From: CAWBRT01 sp963791145
GTDB lineage: Bacteria > Acidobacteriota > Terriglobia > Terriglobales > Acidobacteriaceae
Direction of reading: 5' to 3'
DNA: 64,000 nt
Assembly (NCBI GenBank): GCA_963791145.1
Contig: CAWBRT010000007.1
Location: 310,001 to 374,000 of the forward strand
Part shown: positions 56,238 to 64,000 of the stretch, one piece after another
How the letters are laid out: each line of letters begins with the position of its first letter
How positions within the stretch are numbered: position 1 is the first letter of the stretch
Notes under the pieces: generated by a model
Seen by the model: the letters and a program-made list of their open reading frames with translations, nothing else
Database searches by the model: none
Told to the model about the DNA's origin: nothing
Position numbers and translations under genes: made by a program

Positions 56238-57425
56238 ATGACACTCCGGAAGACGAGAAGTTTCCTGATCACCGTCGTATTGCTTTGGCTCGCGGGCGCG
56301 GGTTTGCGGCTGACGATTCTGGCCGTTCCGCCGCTTCTGCCGCTGATCCGCTCCGAGCTGCACCTGTCGGCAACCGCGGTCGGCCTGTTGGTGAGCCTGC
56401 CGGTTCTGTTGTTTTCACTGGCCGCGCTGCCTGGTTCGCTGTTGATCGCCCGTTTGGGAATTAGGCGGACACTCGTCGGCGGGCTGCTGATCGTGGCCTT
56501 CGGCGCCGCGCTACGCGGCGTGAGTCCGAACGCGGCGACGCTGTTTGGCGCGACCATCGTCATGGGCTTCGGCGTGGCCATCATGCAACCGTCGATGCCG
56601 ACCACGGTGCGTCAGTGGTTGCCGGATCATCTCGGCTTTGGCACCGCGACCTATTCGAACGGCCTGATCATCGGCCAGCTCATACCCACAATCGTTACCA
56701 TCCCATTGGTTCTGCCCTGGCTGCACGGCAACTGGCGGCTGGCTTTGGCGGTGTGGTCCATCCCGGTGGCGCTGACGGCGCTGCTGGTGGCAGCGCTGGC
56801 GCCGCGTCCGGCTGCCGCGGCTGCATCGGCTCCCACAGCCAATCGCGGGGCACAGTGGTGGCCGGACTGGAAGAACAGCCTGGTCTGGCGGCTGGGAGCT
56901 TTGCTCGGCAGCGCCAACGCCATCTACTTCGCCAGTAATGCATTCCTTCCCGTGTACCTGGTGGACTCCGGACGGCCGGACCTGGTGGCGAGCGCGGTGA
57001 CGGCGCTGAATTTGGGGCAGATTCCCGCTTCGTTTCTATTGCTCATCTTTGCCGGCAAGCTGGAACGCCGGGCATGGCCCTACTTCGTGGCCGGAGCGCT
57101 TCTGGTTGTGAGCGTGCTCGGGCTGGTGTTCGCCGTTGGCAAGTGGACCCCTTTGTGTGCCGCGGTGTTGAGCTTCGCGACCGGTTCGGGACTGATTCTG
57201 GGACTGAGCCTGCCGCCGTTGCTGAGCGCGCCGGGCGACGTTGCCCGCAATTCGGCTGCAATGTTTACCGTGAGCTACGGGGGCGCGGTTCTGGTTGCGC
57301 TCGTCAGTGGCGCCGCCTGGGATCTGGCCGGAATCCCTCGCCTGGCCTTTGGACCCATTGGCCTCTGCGCCATCCTGCTGCTGATCTCCGCGGCTGCCAT
57401 GTTCCGCAAGCGCGAGCTGCTTTAA
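56238..57425 (+). CDS. Major facilitator superfamily transporter, CynX/NimT type
   Basis: A 395-residue protein with 12 hydrophobic segments. The first half contains LAVPPLLPLIRSELHLSATAV and RLGIRRTLVGGLLIVAFG, the usual loop 2-3 region, and IMQPSMPTTVRQWLPDHLG, typical of the CynX/NimT (cyanate or nitroimidazole transporter-like) subgroup. The second half repeats the pattern with LAGKLERRAWPYFVAG-like and MFTVSYGGAVLVALVSGAAW. Substrate unknown. ATG 56238 has GGCGAG upstream. It is followed, 166 bases on, by an amino acid permease in the same direction. Confidence 0.85.
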   Translation: MTLRKTRSFLITVVLLWLAGAGLRLTILAVPPLLPLIRSELHLSATAVGLLVSLPVLLFSLAALPGSLLIARLGIRRTLVGGLLIVAFGAALRGVSPNAATLFGATIVMGFGVAIMQPSMPTTVRQWLPDHLGFGTATYSNGLIIGQLIPTIVTIPLVLPWLHGNWRLALAVWSIPVALTALLVAALAPRPAAAAASAPTANRGAQWWPDWKNSLVWRLGALLGSANAIYFASNAFLPVYLVDSGRPDLVASAVTALNLGQIPASFLLLIFAGKLERRAWPYFVAGALLVVSVLGLVFAVGKWTPLCAAVLSFATGSGLILGLSLPPLLSAPGDVARNSAAMFTVSYGGAVLVALVSGAAWDLAGIPRLAFGPIGLCAILLLISAAAMFRKRELL

Positions 57426-57591
57426 AACGAAGCGTTAACTCTCTTGCAGAATTCCTGATCGCCAGCACCTGCGATACCTCCAACGTGACAGCGATGCAGG
57501 CAGGATCCGGAGCACAAGCTTGCAGGAGCCGATGAAGACAACCTGCGCCGATTGATGTTCATCGTCTTGAATACCGCCCTTGGAGGCTGCC

Positions 57592-59109
57592 ATGGCACTC
57601 CGTGCTGTACCACCCCCCGAAATGCCGGGTTCAGAGCCCGTTCCGCGCCTGGCCAAGGTCATTGGAGTGACCGCCATTATTGCCTCGGCTCTCTCGCAGG
57701 AGTACGGCAGCGGGATCAACTTTGTGCTCACCAGCAGTCTGGGCACTTATCCGGCCGTCATGTATCTGGTGCCGGTGGCCATGATGGCTGCCGGAATCCT
57801 GCTGCTGCCGAAGGTCATCATCTTCATGCGGTTCTCCGAGGTCATGCCCCGCGCCGGATCGACTTACGTCTGGCTGACTCGGTCCTTGAACCTGCCGGTC
57901 GGATTCGCCATTGCCTTCCTGTGGTTCATCGGGGTGGTGGCCGCGATGGGTTTTCTGGCGTTCAGCTTCGCCTCATTTCTGGCTTCCACGCTGGACGCGC
58001 TCGGCCTGCCGGGAGCATGGGCGACAACCCATGGCGGCCATCTGGTCATCGGCCTGGCGCTGATCTGGCTCATCTTCGGCCTGCACTATTCCGGCGTGCA
58101 CAGATACGGAATGTTTGTGATCTTCATCATGGCGCTGGTACTGGTTGCGGCAACCATCACCACCATTTACGGGTTCAAAACTCCGCCCGCGACCGTCTTG
58201 GGCGCTGTTCAGCACGTCCTGGGGCATACGCCTCCGGCGCCTGTGCCGGGACAGGCCAAACCATCGTTTGCGGCATTCATCTCCGTGATTACGCTCTTCA
58301 TGTTCGCCTATGGCGGCCTGACGGCCGCAACTTCACTGGGCGGCGAAGCGCGCAACGCCACCAGGACGATGCCCAGAGGCGTATTTCTGGGCTGGCTGTC
58401 GGCGTTCATTCTCTACTCCCTGGTGGCCTTCGCTCTGTTTCATGCGGTGCCGTGGTGGACGGTCAAGCCATTGGTCGATTCCAAGCACGCGGAACTGGCC
58501 ACTACTCCCGGCCTGATCGGGCTGGTGGCGCCGCACGCCATTGCCGTGCTGGTGAATGTCCTGGTAATGCTCATCGTCGGCAAGACGGTTGCACCAGAGA
58601 TGCTGGACTCCTCGCGCTACCTGTTTGCCTGGGCGGAAGACGGCCTGCTGCCCAAGGCGTTCACGCACACGGCCCGCACCAAGGCTCCGGATGTGGCGTT
58701 GTTCATCACGGCGATATTGGGATCGATCTTCCTGCTGGAGGCGACCTTTATTGGCTGGGCGATCGGGGTGACGCTGCGGGCCATGAGCCTCGTGCTGGTT
58801 TTCGGAATGCTGGGCATCGGCGTCTTCAATATGCGCTTCAACCCCGCGCTCCAGGAAAAACCGTGGGCTGAGGCGGTGAGCCGTCGCTCCAGCACGCTGG
58901 TGATGGGCGCACTGGCGGCCATTATTGCCGCCGGCTTGCTGCAAAGCATAATTGTTGTGCCCAAAACGCCTTGGATGTTCCAGCCGAGTTTCCAGGCGGT
59001 GGTAGCGATCATCATCGCCATCGGCATTTACAGGAGTGCGAGCCGGACGGCAAAGCAGCGCGGGAGCGATCTCCTGGCGGAAGCCCGGGCCAGACTTCCA
59101 CTGGAGTAG
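57592..59109 (+). CDS. APC superfamily amino acid permease
   Basis: A 505-residue protein with about 12 transmembrane segments. The APC signature near the N-terminus is ITAIIASALSQEYGSGINFV-like, followed by MRFSEVMPRAGSTYVWLTR, SLGGEARNATRTMPRGVFLG (the conserved E-x-x-N/P-R-x-x-P region) and MLDSSRYLFAWAEDGLLPKA. This group imports amino acids or amines; specificity cannot be read. ATG 57592 is chosen over TTG 57580 because TGGAGG lies six bases upstream. The end ARARLPLE is followed by a long gene-poor interval. Confidence 0.86.
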   Translation: MALRAVPPPEMPGSEPVPRLAKVIGVTAIIASALSQEYGSGINFVLTSSLGTYPAVMYLVPVAMMAAGILLLPKVIIFMRFSEVMPRAGSTYVWLTRSLNLPVGFAIAFLWFIGVVAAMGFLAFSFASFLASTLDALGLPGAWATTHGGHLVIGLALIWLIFGLHYSGVHRYGMFVIFIMALVLVAATITTIYGFKTPPATVLGAVQHVLGHTPPAPVPGQAKPSFAAFISVITLFMFAYGGLTAATSLGGEARNATRTMPRGVFLGWLSAFILYSLVAFALFHAVPWWTVKPLVDSKHAELATTPGLIGLVAPHAIAVLVNVLVMLIVGKTVAPEMLDSSRYLFAWAEDGLLPKAFTHTARTKAPDVALFITAILGSIFLLEATFIGWAIGVTLRAMSLVLVFGMLGIGVFNMRFNPALQEKPWAEAVSRRSSTLVMGALAAIIAAGLLQSIIVVPKTPWMFQPSFQAVVAIIIAIGIYRSASRTAKQRGSDLLAEARARLPLE

Positions 59110-59160
59110 TTGGAGCAGACTGGCGCTCTGTTCGGCGCCCAAGGCTTTAGGCTGTGCAGT

Positions 59161-59376
59161 TCACAGATGGGAGGGCGGAACGGTCATTCTGTTCTCCCCG
59201 GAGACGAGTTGCTTCGAGGCCCTCTCCAGGTAGCTCATCAGGCCGCTTCCGCCATTTCTCGCGCGGAAGGGAATAACCCGACCGCACTCGCTCACAGGAG
59301 TGGAACTCTTCTTTCTACGAAAAGTTTTAGGGATATAGAACTCGACCATCTTCCCGTTAACAGGTTTCTGGTCCAT
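59161..59376 (-). CDS. Small conserved-looking protein of unknown function
   Basis: A 71-residue protein from ATG 59376. The segment GKMVEFYIPKTFRRKKSSTP, ending CGRVIPF, resembles short proteins I recall from Acidobacteriota (VIEFYIPxxFRKK ... GKVIPF), which is the main reason to believe it; no enzyme motif is present. The frame is open further upstream to 59481. GC is lower than average here. The opposite-strand frame at 59110-59526 lacks such features. Confidence 0.5.
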   Translation of the reverse strand: MDQKPVNGKMVEFYIPKTFRRKKSSTPVSECGRVIPFRARNGGSGLMSYLERASKQLVSGENRMTVPPSHL

Positions 59377-59582
59377 GAAGACACCGCCGGACGGACAACT
59401 AGGAGTAACGCCTATTACGCTACTTCGGATCACAGCTCCGGTTCTGTAATAGCCGTACGTGCGGTTTGTGATATTTCTCACAATTTCCCGTCAGCCTGGT
59501 ATTCTCCAGCGCCCCCGCCTGGATAGAGCAGGCAAATATCTGCTTCAGCTCACGCTGCGGATCAGCGCCCGCGGAGATTTCC

Positions 59583-59625
59583 GATAGCGATTCGGGTGCG
59601 GCTGGTGCGCCGCTCAATCGCTATC
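59583..59625. repeat. 10-bp inverted repeat at the 3' end of the Cys-containing small protein gene
   Basis: GATAGCGATT (59583-59592) and AATCGCTATC (59616-59625) pair perfectly around a 23-base GC-rich spacer. The right arm includes the stop codon of the minus-strand gene at 59621. No T-run follows on the minus strand, so it is more likely an RNA stabiliser or a cruciform than a terminator. Confidence 0.6.
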
Positions 59626-59833
59626 CGTTATTCATAAGCTCCTGGGCCCATTGGAGGTCATTGGGGAAAAGATTTACGGGAACCGGAACGCCTGCCTGGA
59701 GAACCTGATACCTGGCGCACTGCAATTTTTCGCCGCCCAGGCAAAAAGTTTGCTTGAATATGCCGGCACTGTTCGGCATCTTCGCCATCTTGTCGGTAAA
59801 GAACGGACAACTCTCAAGCCGCTCGCACTCCAT
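59621..59833 (-). CDS. Small four-cysteine protein of a widespread uncharacterised family
   Basis: A 70-residue protein: MECERLESCPFFTDKM, then FKQTFCLGGEKLQCARYQVL and VNLFPNDLQWAQEL. The spacing of the Cys residues and the 'CPFF.DKM ... YC.G....CARY.V.....VP..LFPN' pattern match a short family that I have met in many bacterial phyla, often beside signalling genes; the cysteines may bind a metal or an Fe-S cluster. ATG 59833 has GGGAGG eight bases upstream, preferred to GTG 59842. Three TTCCGGAA palindromes lie 100-145 bases upstream. Confidence 0.65.
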   Translation of the reverse strand: MECERLESCPFFTDKMAKMPNSAGIFKQTFCLGGEKLQCARYQVLQAGVPVPVNLFPNDLQWAQELMNNG

Positions 59834-59936
59834 ACTTCTCACCTCCCGTCCTCACCTAACTACACGATCTTACTGCCGGCGGGCGACGTCAAATTACGAA
59901 TGTCATCTCACCAGTAACGGTGCATAAAGATAGATA

Positions 59937-59978
59937 TTCCGGAAACGGCACTTAATTCCGGAAATGAACCTTCCGGAA
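59937..59978. promoter_or_regulatory. Three TTCCGGAA palindromes in 42 bp
   Basis: TTCCGGAA occurs at 59937-59944, 59956-59963 and 59971-59978, with centre spacings of 19 and 15 bp. The cluster lies upstream of the small four-cysteine protein gene (minus strand, start 59833). The repetition of an 8-bp perfect palindrome suggests binding of a dimeric regulator, but the target promoter is not proven. Confidence 0.45.
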
Positions 59979-60070
59979 CTTCCCCTGAGTACTCTGGACT
60001 CATCACTCATGGCTGCAATCCGGGCGGGGGACAGAAGAAGGGAGCAAGGGAACCGGCCTGCCGGGTGGAA

Positions 60071-60101
60071 AATAAAAAACCCCAACCCGGAAGGGCTGGG
60101 G
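60071..60101 (-). terminator. Rho-independent terminator on the minus strand
   Basis: Read on the minus strand: CCCCAGCCC-TTCC-GGGTTGGGG, a 9-bp stem with one G-U pair, followed by TTTTTTATTTT. No coding gene on the minus strand ends just upstream of it, so it must serve an untranslated transcript (see the candidate RNA at 60071-60225). Confidence 0.85.
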
Positions 60102-60225
60102 ACTGAAAATCTTTCCAGAGTTTGGAGGTTTCAAGGAGCAACCGATGGCCCAAGCATCGAGAGCAGTTTGCTCGATACGCCTGAAATGCGCAAGTTACGA
60201 GTGTCACCAGCACCGTTGCTCTAAA
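60071..60225 (-). ncRNA. Candidate structured small RNA ending in a strong terminator
   Basis: On the minus strand, GAGCAAC (60221-60215) pairs with GTTGCTC (60142-60136), enclosing an inner hairpin ATCGAG-CAAACTGCT-CTCGAT (60176-60156); an intrinsic terminator follows at 60101-60071. No open frame with a ribosome site occupies this strand. The 5' end and promoter are not visible. It does not match 6S, SRP or tmRNA landmarks that I know. The remainder of the gap to 60568 shows no gene. Confidence 0.35.
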
Positions 60226-60568
60226 GCCTAGGTACGGTCGCGCTCGAAGCGCTTGGTGATCTCCCTTCTTGCCGAATCAACCTGGTGCCTGGCTGCACCC
60301 TTCCATCCGGTGCTTTGGCTCGGAGCCGCGCAACTACTCGCTAATTCAGCATTTTGGAATTCTTCCGCGTGTTTTTGCCGCCGTCGCGCGGCATGGGATT
60401 ATCTTTCCGGGTGCCGGCCGGCAGCACCGGTAAGTAGCGAGAACCAGTGACTATAGGAATCATGACTCTGATTACCCTGGTACCCCGGCTTTGGCGTTTG
60501 TCGCAGCCATCCGGCCGCGTCCCCCGTTCACCGCATCAACTCTGTTGAGGATTGTTGAAGGAGATTCC

Positions 60569-62208
60569 TTGCCTGGACTTTCCGCTGTGCTCAGTCTGGT
60601 GATGCTGGTCATCTGGCCGCTTGCTGCCCTGGCCGAGAGTCCTGGCGGCAAGCCGTCTCAAGGCAAACCGAAGCTCCAGAGCCCGGCTGCGGCGGAGTTT
60701 GCGCAACGAGTCCGCCGGCTCACTGGGCGCCCTGAATTCAAGCACTCGCAATTCGGGATTGAGTTCCTTGACCTGAAGAGCGGCAGGGCAGCCTTCGCGC
60801 TGAACGCGGACAAGTTGTTCGTCCCCGGCTCTACCGCAAAGCTGGTGAGTGAAGGCACGGCACTGGCCCTGCTGGGCCCGGACTATCGCTTCCGCACGCG
60901 CGTCTATCGCACCGGCCGGCTCTCGCAAGACGGCGTCCTGGAGGGCGATCTGGTGCTGGTGGCGGGCGGAGATCCCAATCTTTCGGCCCGCCTGCGCGAA
61001 GACGGCACGCTGGCCTTTACCAGCTACGATCACGCTTACGCGGGCTCGTTGCCGGGACTGGCCGTACCCGGCGACCCGCTGGTTGTCTTGAAAGACATAG
61101 CGCGGCAGGTGGCCGGGCGCGGCATACGGCGAGTCGAAGGCCGCGTGCTCGTCGACACCTCATTCTTTGTCGCTGAGAAGCCGGAGCCGGGCACCGGAGC
61201 CATGATCTCGCCCATCGTGGTGAACGACAACATCGTGGACGTCACCGTATTTGCTGGAGGACGCGAGGGAGAGCCGGCGGGAGCGATCGTCGCTCCGCTT
61301 ACTCCCTATCTCACCATCGTGAACAAAGCGACGACGGGCAAGGCCGGATCCGACGCGGCCTTGCGCTTTACCTCCGAGGAGGCGCATGCGGATGGCACTT
61401 ACACGGTGACGCTGGAGGGATCGGTTCCCGCCGGCGAACAGGCGCTGGCGGCCTACAAGGTCAAGACCCCCAAACGCTTCGCCGAGTTCGCCTTCTGGGC
61501 CGCTCTGGCAGCCTCCGGCGTGCAGGCGCCGGTGCCGCTCTCCGTCCAGACGCGCGAATTCAAACCGCTTTCGGGACCCTACGACGAGGAGAGCCTCGTG
61601 GCCGAGCACGTTTCCGCGCCGCTTGCCGCCGAGGTCAAAGTCACCCTCAAGACCAGCCAGAACCTGCACGCTGCCATGGTTCCGTACCTTCTGGGAGCCG
61701 CCGCCGGAGCTCGTCCCTCCGCCGGGCGTCCTCAATCTGAAGACGCCTTCCAGGCGGGATTTAACCTGCAGCGGGCGTTTCTTGCCAAAGCCGGCCTCGA
61801 CCTCAGCTCCGCCTCGCTAGGGGATGGTGAGGGCGGCCCAGGCGCGGCCTTTACCCCCGACTTTGTGGTGCGCTATCTCGCTTACACAGCTAAACAGCCT
61901 TATGCCGGCGTTTTCCACGAGGCGCTGCCCATCATGGGCCGCGACGGCACGCTGATGTACCTGCAGGAGAAGTCGCCGGCCGCCGGACACGTCCGCGCCA
62001 AGAGTGGAACCTACGTCTATTACAATGCGCTCGACCGCAGCCTGCTGCTGCTCGGTAAGGGATTGGCCGGGTTCGTGCAAACCCGCCGCGGCACTCGCCT
62101 GGCCTTCGCTATCTACGTGAACCAGGTCCCCGTGCGCGATATGGATCAGGTGGAAGAGGTAGGAGAGTCCTGGGCCAGATCGTCGGCGCAGCGTACGAGC
62201 TGCTGTGA
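60569..62208 (+). CDS. dacB: D-alanyl-D-alanine carboxypeptidase/endopeptidase, PBP4 type (one frameshift)
   Basis: Corrected length about 546 residues. The signal peptide starts at TTG 60569 (PGLSAVLSLVMLVIWPLAAL, then AES), five bases after AAGGAG; the longer frame from 60491 has no such site. Penicillin-binding motifs are SxxK (Ser88 in PGSTAKLVSE), SxN (TSQNLHA, Ser363) and KTG as KSGTY (Lys478). The large insert between SxxK and SxN and the S13 peptidase type (VLEGDLVLVAGGDPNLS) mark class C PBP4, which trims and hydrolyses peptidoglycan crosslinks in the periplasm. A missing base near 62165 makes the frame run past its true end; restoring it gives VLGQIVGAAYELL and stop at 62206. Confidence 0.9.
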
Positions 62209-62250
62209 GGAGGCACTCAGAACCTGCGGCCAACAGAATTATTTTGACGG

Positions 62251-62424
62251 GTCATCCTGAGCAAGCGGCCGACGAGCTCCTTTGAGAGCGGAATACTGTT
62301 TGCTCGGCGAAAGCTTTAATCAGCCAAGACTTTCCAGTTCGCCGCGCCGCGAAGGATCTGCTTTTTACTGTGTGAGAGAGAACTGCAGATCCTTCGGCAT
62401 CGCTTCGCTCTGCCTCAGGATGAC
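62251..62424. repeat. Palindromic repeat of the GTCATCCTGAG family, compound copy
   Basis: Starts GTCATCCTGAGC and ends CTCAGGATGAC (62424), with GAAGGATCTGC and GCAGATCCTTC inside. The central part is longer than in the other copies, perhaps a fused or invaded element. It fills the space between dacB and argJ, which converge. Confidence 0.8.
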
Positions 62425-62459
62425 ACCTCTTTGGATCTGTAAGGGGCTGAAGGAGCCCA

Positions 62460-63700
62460 CTACGTCGAGTAATCCGCGTTGATGTGTACGTAGTCCACCG
62501 TCAGGTCGCAGCTCAAATACTTGAGCGACGCCTTGCCGCGTCCCAGCCGAACCTTGATCTCGTACTCGCGTTGCTGCATGTGCTGGTGCGCCGCCGCCTT
62601 GTCGTACTCAATTGCCCCGCCCGCCCGGCAGACCTGGTGAGGACCGATAAAGACGCTGATGCGTTCCATCTCGCAGGGCACTCCCGAATTGCCGATGGAG
62701 GAAAGAATCCGTCCCCAGTTGGGATCGCAGCCGGCCCAGGCGGTCTTCACCAGCGGAGAATGAGCGATAGCGCGCGCGATGGTGCGGGCCTCCTCCACCG
62801 ACTTCGCCTGCTCGATGCGCAGGCGCACCAGGTGCTTGGCGCCCTCGCCATCGCGGATAACCTGCTCAGCCAGCGAACCGCAAATCTGATCGAGCGCCCG
62901 CTGGAACTTTTTCTTCACCGCCGGCTGGCTGATTTTGACGCCTGACTTCCCGCTGGCCAGCAGCAGCACCGTGTCATTCGTCGAGGTATCGCCATCGACC
63001 GAGATGCAATTGAAGCTGCCTTCGACGGCCGGTTTCAGCGCCGCCTGCAGCTCGCGCGCGCCGGCTTCGATGTCCGTAAACAGGTACACCAGCATAGTGG
63101 CCATCTTCGGATGGATCATGCCGGAGCCTTTGGCCGCGCCCACCAGCCGGACCTCTTTGCCGCCGACGCGAAAGCTCACCTCGGCGATCTTGCGCACCGT
63201 GTCGGTGGTCAGGATGGCCTGGGCGAAGTTCACGCAACGCCTGCGGGGAGTCCGACCGGCCGGCCAGCATCGCCGGCAGCGCGCTCACCAGCTTTTCCGC
63301 GGGCAGAGGAACGCCGATGATTCCGGTGGAGGAGGGAAAAACAAAATAGGGATCGACCTCCAGCAGTTTTCCCAGCTCGCGGCAAACGCCTTGGGCCGCC
63401 TTGATGCCGGCCTTGCCGGTGGCGCAGTTGGCGTTGCCGGCGTTGACCAGCACCGCCCGCACCCGGCCGGAGGTGCGCTTCAAGATGCGCGCGGTCGACG
63501 TGCAGCGGCGCTGCCGCCAGGCGATTGCGGGTGAACATGGCCGCTGCCGAGGCTCCGTGCGGCGCTTCAGCCAGGGCCAGGTCGGGGCGTCCGCTGGCCT
63601 TAATGCCGGCGATGGTGGCGGAAAACAGAAAGCCTCTGGGAACGCGCGGAGCGCTGGATTGCTCTCCGGCAAGGAACTCCTCGGACGGTTGCTGGCTCAT
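62460..63700 (-). CDS. argJ: Glutamate N-acetyltransferase / N-acetylglutamate synthase ArgJ (two frameshifts)
   Basis: Corrected length about 412 residues. ArgJ moves acetyl from N-acetylornithine to glutamate in arginine synthesis and is made as a precursor that cuts itself at an Ala-Thr bond; the site reads HPKMATMLVYLFTD (nucleophile Thr after ALA/MA). Other landmarks: N-terminal PRGFLFSATIAGIKASGRPD, VLVNAGNANCATG, FVFPSSTGIIGVPLP, AKGSGMI and NWGRILSSIGNSG. The N-terminal frame shifts near 63480 and again near 63237, each by one inserted base; correction joins RILKRTSGRVRAVLVNAG and, at the second, SPQA to NFAQAILTTDT. ATG 63700 reads MSQQPSEEF. Stop TAG at 62460. Confidence 0.94.
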
Positions 63701-63776
63701 AGTCTCGGTTTTATCAGTTCGGTAATGCGCTTGCCTAGTGCGGATTTCTTTAAAGGGTTTGATTTTTTAAGAGGGT

Positions 63777-63910
63777 GTCATCCTGAGGTCGCCCTCTGTT
63801 GGCGGCCAAAGGATCTGCTTTTCGTAAGAAAACAGTAGATCCTTCGCTCCACCACCCCAGCGGACGTAAAAGCGACGCCCGCCGGGGACCCCGGTTTCGC
63901 TCAGGATGAC
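63777..63910. repeat. Palindromic repeat of the GTCATCCTGAG family
   Basis: Outer arms GTCATCCTGAGG and CTCAGGATGAC (to 63910), inner arms AAAGGATCTGCT and AGTAGATCCTT. The centre contains a variable GC-rich insert (CACCACCCCAGCGGACG). It lies between argJ and the gene entering from the right edge. The rest of 63701-63939 shows no gene. Confidence 0.82.
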
Positions 63911-63939
63911 CCAAGAAGAGAAACTCCGTACTCCACGCC

Positions 63940-64000
63940 TCACAGCGTCAGCTTGATCAGCTCGGCCTGTGCCGGCTCTAGGATAGCGAAGTGCGGCAGC
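63940..64000 (-). CDS. Possible C-terminus of a minus-strand gene entering from the right
   Basis: Reading leftwards from the window edge, one frame gives LPHFAILEPAQAELIKLTL and a TGA stop at 63942-63940, without other stops. Twenty codons are too few to identify a family; the composition is protein-like and the distance to argJ is ordinary. It may equally be chance. Confidence 0.35.
   Translation of the reverse strand, partial: LPHFAILEPAQAELIKLTL

Noticed and set aside
59110..59526. Plus-strand open frame of 138 codons after the permease
   Set aside because: Starts at a codon overlapping the permease stop region without a ribosome site, is antisense to a more protein-like small frame, and has random composition.

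Overview
The window looks like a high-GC (about 60-65%) chromosome segment from an Acidobacteriota bacterium. The reasons are gene content and repeats rather than a marker gene: futalosine-route menaquinone genes, long DUF3857 proteins, a DUF6600/FecR-like surface protein, a BamA-SurA-TamB cluster, the core order tig-clpP-clpX-lon-engB, and dense intergenic repeats of kinds I associate with that phylum. There is no rRNA and only one tRNA, so the assignment is inference.

Layout. 1-6.6 kb: start of an M16 peptidase, a metallophosphoesterase coupled to a nucleotidyltransferase-like gene, a stand-alone LigD-type polymerase followed by a DUF72 gene, a beta-hydroxyacid dehydrogenase and a secreted protein of unknown role. 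6.7-15.5 kb: xerC-xerD, a three-domain acyl-activating/ACP/acyltransferase protein, and secA. 15.7-24.7 kb: a DUF6600-like surface protein, an RsbRD-like sensor, a CYTH protein, the menaquinone pair (UbiA/MqnP and MqnE), then a ribosome-hibernation domain fused to a sigma-like region and an eRF1-like release factor. 25-32.7 kb: tig, clpP, clpX, lon, engB (protein folding, proteolysis, ribosome assembly). 33-42 kb (minus strand): BamA/TamA-like Omp85, SurA-like chaperone, TamB and Pcm, an envelope-assembly operon. 42.2-54.5 kb: a ThiF/MoeB-like enzyme, gluQ, a SYLF protein, a NarL-type regulator lacking the phospho-Asp, and a translationally coupled pair of large DUF3857/transglutaminase-fold proteins. 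54.7-56 kb: tRNA-Arg(CCG) with a serine-recombinase remnant and an AT-richer orphan membrane protein, probably an integration scar. 56-64 kb: two transporters, two small proteins, a PBP4-type D,D-carboxypeptidase and argJ.

Two features run through the window. First, 16 genes carry 24 apparent single-base frameshifts (about 19 insertions, 5 deletions). They hit essential genes such as secA, clpX, lon, bamA and argJ, while every catalytic motif survives; I read these as sequence or assembly errors, not gene decay. Second, gene boundaries are decorated with degenerate 7-9-base tandem repeats, usually as inverted pairs lying flush against stop or start codons. Several families exist, and the arms of each pair match each other better than they match other pairs. 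These repeats supply the start codon of xerD and probably gluQ, and the final codons of several proteins. This is the least explained and most interesting structure here. Classical palindromic repeats (five or six copies), a 90-bp repeat with terminal inverted repeats (two copies) and a cloverleaf element inside the xerC reading frame add to the repeat load.
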